From the NCBI GenBank assembly GCA_002255575.1, contig NCAT01000018.1, positions 1 to 43,940 on the forward strand: DNA of 43,940 bases, written 5' to 3'. The stretch comes from Acidocella sp. 20-57-95 (GTDB lineage Bacteria; Pseudomonadota; Alphaproteobacteria; Acetobacterales; Acetobacteraceae). This document shows positions 42,145-43,940 of the stretch, one piece after another. The translations under genes and the position numbers were made by a program. Position 1 is the first letter of the stretch; the number at the start of each line of letters is the position of its first letter. The notes under the pieces are model-generated. The model made no database searches. It was not told the origin of the DNA and saw only the letters and a program-made list of their open reading frames with translations.

Positions 42145-43707
42145 ATGGGGATGTTTAAATTATCAAACCGGCAGGCATGGCTCGCAGGGCTCATCGGCTG
42201 CCTTGCGCTGCTGGCGCTCTACATCCCGCTATTTGCCACCGAACAAATCAATGCCGACCAAGTCAACGCGCTATACTTGGCGCAAGACATGTTGGCCGGA
42301 AACTGGCGGCTGCATCATTGGTGGATGGCGCCCGATAATTACTGGGGGCTGGACGAGCTTATCTTCGCCGCGGTCTGGACCATCACCCATAACGCCATTC
42401 TCACCATCCGGCTGGTACCGATCATCGGTTGGATGTGCCTTGGCATTATCATCGTAATTCTGGGCGCTGGGGCCGACCTAAAGCGCGGCAAATACGGCAG
42501 CCTGCTGATCCTGGCCGCCATCATCATCATTCCCATTTCCGGCCCGTTTGTGACGGATTTTTACTTCAACGCGCCTTTGCATATCCCCACCATCGCCGCC
42601 ATTTTTCTGGTGATCGCCATCCTTGAACCCGCCTTACCGGCGGTCAAACTTGGTTTCGGACGCATCATCGCCTTGGGTCTGATCAGCATCGATGCAGCAT
42701 TTTCCGACCCGCTTTTTATCTATGTCGGCATATTGCCGATCATCATTGCATTATTGCTTCTATCGTCGGCAGCGGTGCCAAAACGGCTGCAAATCATCGC
42801 CATTCTAATCGGCAGCCTAATCCTCGCAAAGCTGGCTTTGTACCTAAACAGCACAACCGGCGGCTTTAGCTTCTACAGCCTGCCTTACGAAATTCACACG
42901 CTGGCAGAATTGCCCGCCGTAATTTACCTGGATGCTCAGGGCATTCTTAGCGTCTTTGGCTGCTGGAGCCCGGTTTTGCAGTTTCCGGACACCGCCATCG
43001 CCCTCATCCGCGTACCATTATTGATATTCATCTTAATGCCCTGCTTTGCCGCCGGGATTGCCATCCTGAAAAAAATTATTTTCTTTCGCACCACAAAGCA
43101 TCAACTCGACTTCATCGAAACAGTCCTGTGCCTGATGATCATGGCAAACCTTTTCGCCCTGATCGTCCCCAACACGGTACAAAAATTAGCCGATATACGG
43201 TTCTTCCTCCCCTCCTGGGTGGCGCTGGCGATTCTGGCCGCACGGCATTTTCGGCTAAATTTTTTATCCGCCAGTTATTTCGGGATCGTTTGTGTCGTCG
43301 CGATCATGACCGATATTGCCACCTGCATCCAAGGCCGCAATATCACCCCGTTTCCAGAAGAACCATTATCGGTTGCCGCCGCGCTGGAGGCACATCATCT
43401 ACATTACGGCTACGCGATCTATTGGGAAGCCTCTGAAACCATGGCGGCGGGTGATGGTTCCCTCACCGTGCGCTCCATCTCGCCCAACCCGTCTGGTCCG
43501 GGCATTGTGTCCACCAAATGGTTCACCAAAGCCGATTGGTATTTAGGCAACCCCAACACCAAACAGTTTTTCGTGCTCATCCCCTACCAGCATAACTTAA
43601 TGACCGCCCAAGACGTCATCACCAGCTTTGGCAAACCCGCAGAAATCGTGCCGGTGGGCGCTGATTTCATCTATATTTATAACGGCCCGCTCCCGGCTTT
43701 GAATTAA
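42145..43707 (+). CDS. polytopic membrane protein, GT-C-like, unknown function
   Basis: 520 residues with about 10-12 transmembrane helices and a soluble C-terminal domain of about 120 residues. The first periplasmic loop holds acidic residues (QINADQVNALYLAQD, then WGLDELIF), the topology of GT-C membrane glycosyltransferases, though it is not close to a named family. The C-terminus ends with SFGKPAEIVPVGADFIYIYN then GPLPALN. The ATG has AAGG 4 bases upstream and is 21 bases from the transglutaminase stop, so it closes the right-arm operon, as the GT39-like gene closes the left arm. A truncated gene facing it at 43721-43841 encodes a similar C-terminus. Confidence 0.75.
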   Translation: MGMFKLSNRQAWLAGLIGCLALLALYIPLFATEQINADQVNALYLAQDMLAGNWRLHHWWMAPDNYWGLDELIFAAVWTITHNAILTIRLVPIIGWMCLGIIIVILGAGADLKRGKYGSLLILAAIIIIPISGPFVTDFYFNAPLHIPTIAAIFLVIAILEPALPAVKLGFGRIIALGLISIDAAFSDPLFIYVGILPIIIALLLLSSAAVPKRLQIIAILIGSLILAKLALYLNSTTGGFSFYSLPYEIHTLAELPAVIYLDAQGILSVFGCWSPVLQFPDTAIALIRVPLLIFILMPCFAAGIAILKKIIFFRTTKHQLDFIETVLCLMIMANLFALIVPNTVQKLADIRFFLPSWVALAILAARHFRLNFLSASYFGIVCVVAIMTDIATCIQGRNITPFPEEPLSVAAALEAHHLHYGYAIYWEASETMAAGDGSLTVRSISPNPSGPGIVSTKWFTKADWYLGNPNTKQFFVLIPYQHNLMTAQDVITSFGKPAEIVPVGADFIYIYNGPLPALN

Positions 43708-43755
43708 CGTATAATCTGCATCAATGCAGCGCTGGCATAGCACCAGCATATACGT
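43707..43755. terminator. nested inverted repeats between convergent genes
   Basis: Outer arms ACGTATA (43707-43713) and TATACGT (43749-43755) enclose two further hairpins: CTGCAT-CA-ATGCAG (43716-43729) and GCTGG/CCAGC (43731-43747). The structure starts at the stop of the membrane-protein gene and covers the stop of the opposing gene fragment. It may serve as a bidirectional transcript end; there is no clear T-run. Confidence 0.4.
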
Positions 43756-43841
43756 AAACGTTGAAATTATTTACCAAAAAGCTTGATACCGGTGGCCCAA
43801 AGACCTTCTGTATCTGGTCAGGATTGAACCATATTTTATCG
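43721..43841 (-). pseudogene. 3' remnant of a membrane-protein gene truncated by an IS66-type insertion
   Basis: About 39 minus-strand codons remain, ending in VFGPPVSSFLVNNFNVYVYA then GAMPALH. This matches the C-terminus of the protein at 42145-43707 (SFGKPA ... FIYIYNGPLPALN) in spacing and pattern. The reading frame continues rightward only into insertion-sequence DNA (from 43842) and then hits a stop at 43931-43933. The gene was thus cut off by the insertion; the rest may lie on the far side of the element. Confidence 0.65.
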
Positions 43842-43940
43842 GTAAGCGTCAGCCAACGACCGCGTGAGCTTATGGTGTTGGGCTGTTTTCTGATTTGGTC
43901 CGGTTCCACGGGAGAAGTTCGCTGAGGCGGTTAATGGGAT
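43842..43940 (-). mobile_element. IS66-family insertion sequence, one end (truncated by window)
   Basis: The element end begins GTAAGCGTCAGCC at 43842, fitting the GTAA-type terminal inverted repeats of the IS66 family. Inside it, on the minus strand, lies the end of a transposase. The other end and the expected 8-bp target duplication are outside the window. Confidence 0.7.
43870..43940 (-). CDS. IS66-family transposase C-terminus (partial)
   Basis: Reading leftward from the window edge in frame gives PINRLSELLPWN, a hallmark of the IS66 transposase C-terminal element (family pattern HPxNRxxELLPWN), then a short tail and TAA at 43872-43870. Only about 22 codons are in the window. The stop lies 28 bases inside the element end, as expected for TnpC. 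Confidence 0.7.
   Translation of the reverse strand, partial: PINRLSELLPWNRTKSENSPTP

Noticed and set aside
34532..43707. Anti-phage or toxin-type defence island
   Set aside because: No nuclease, toxin, reverse transcriptase or sensor domain is present; ATP-grasp, alpha-E and transglutaminase genes with membrane glycosyltransferases fit a biosynthetic or modification locus better.
43721..43909. 62-codon minus-strand frame as an intact small gene
   Set aside because: It crosses the IS66 end at 43842: its first part is insertion-sequence DNA and only its last 39 or so codons resemble the neighbouring membrane protein. Treated as a remnant.

Overview
The window looks like chromosomal DNA of an alphaproteobacterium, most likely from or near the Acetobacteraceae/Rhodospirillales. 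That assignment is inferred from gene content, moderately high GC and gene style, not from a marker tree. Coding density is high. Many genes overlap by 4 or 8 bases (ATGA, GTGA), so most of the window is organised in tight operons. I found no rRNA, tRNA or CRISPR array.

Layout. 1-266: palindromic GTCAT-type intergenic repeats. 267-3822: a divergent pair, a DmdC-type acyl-CoA dehydrogenase and a DmdB-type acyl-CoA ligase. 3857-6869: leftward operon cysS - trmJ-like - LpxL-like acyltransferase. 7080-9711: a divergent-motif Nramp transporter and an M20 dipeptidase. 9850-11318: YraN and a PerM/AI-2E-type permease. 11552-15709: rightward run of an XRE regulator, 3-mercaptopyruvate sulfurtransferase, cystathionine beta-lyase and an MgtC/DUF4010 membrane protein. 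15706-17023: a small four-helix membrane protein and a MetX-like alpha/beta hydrolase.

17037-28734 is a complete N-methylglutamate (methylamine) pathway on the minus strand. Transcription order is mgdA-mgdB-mgdC-mgdD-purU-folD, then an XRE-cupin regulator, then mgsA-mgsB-mgsC-gmaS. GMAS and N-methylglutamate synthase transfer the methylamine unit to glutamate. The four-subunit dehydrogenase oxidises it to methylene-tetrahydrofolate, and FolD and PurU carry the C1 unit to formate. A sigma70-like promoter precedes mgdA. A second lies in front of mgsA, bracketed by a perfect 11-bp inverted repeat and a matching half-site, which suggests operators for the neighbouring regulator.

28806-34382: a leftward three-gene overlap operon (PduO-type cobalamin adenosyltransferase, pseudo-PP2C/kinase fusion, metallophosphoesterase), an aldehyde dehydrogenase, and a divergent ferredoxin-NADP reductase.

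34532-43707 is the most interesting part. Two divergent operons share one 317-bp control region. The left arm encodes a circularly permuted ATP-grasp, an alpha-E protein and a GT39-like membrane protein. The right arm encodes a fused ATP-grasp/alpha-E protein, a transglutaminase-fold protein and another polytopic GT-C-like membrane protein. The ATP-grasp half of the fused protein has lost most expected active-site residues. Comparative genomics has predicted this family set to be an uncharacterised peptide ligase/peptidase system. The pairing of an active and a pseudo-enzyme copy, each ending in a membrane glycosyltransferase-like gene, deserves attention. At the right edge an IS66-family element has cut a further gene whose C-terminus resembles the last membrane protein.
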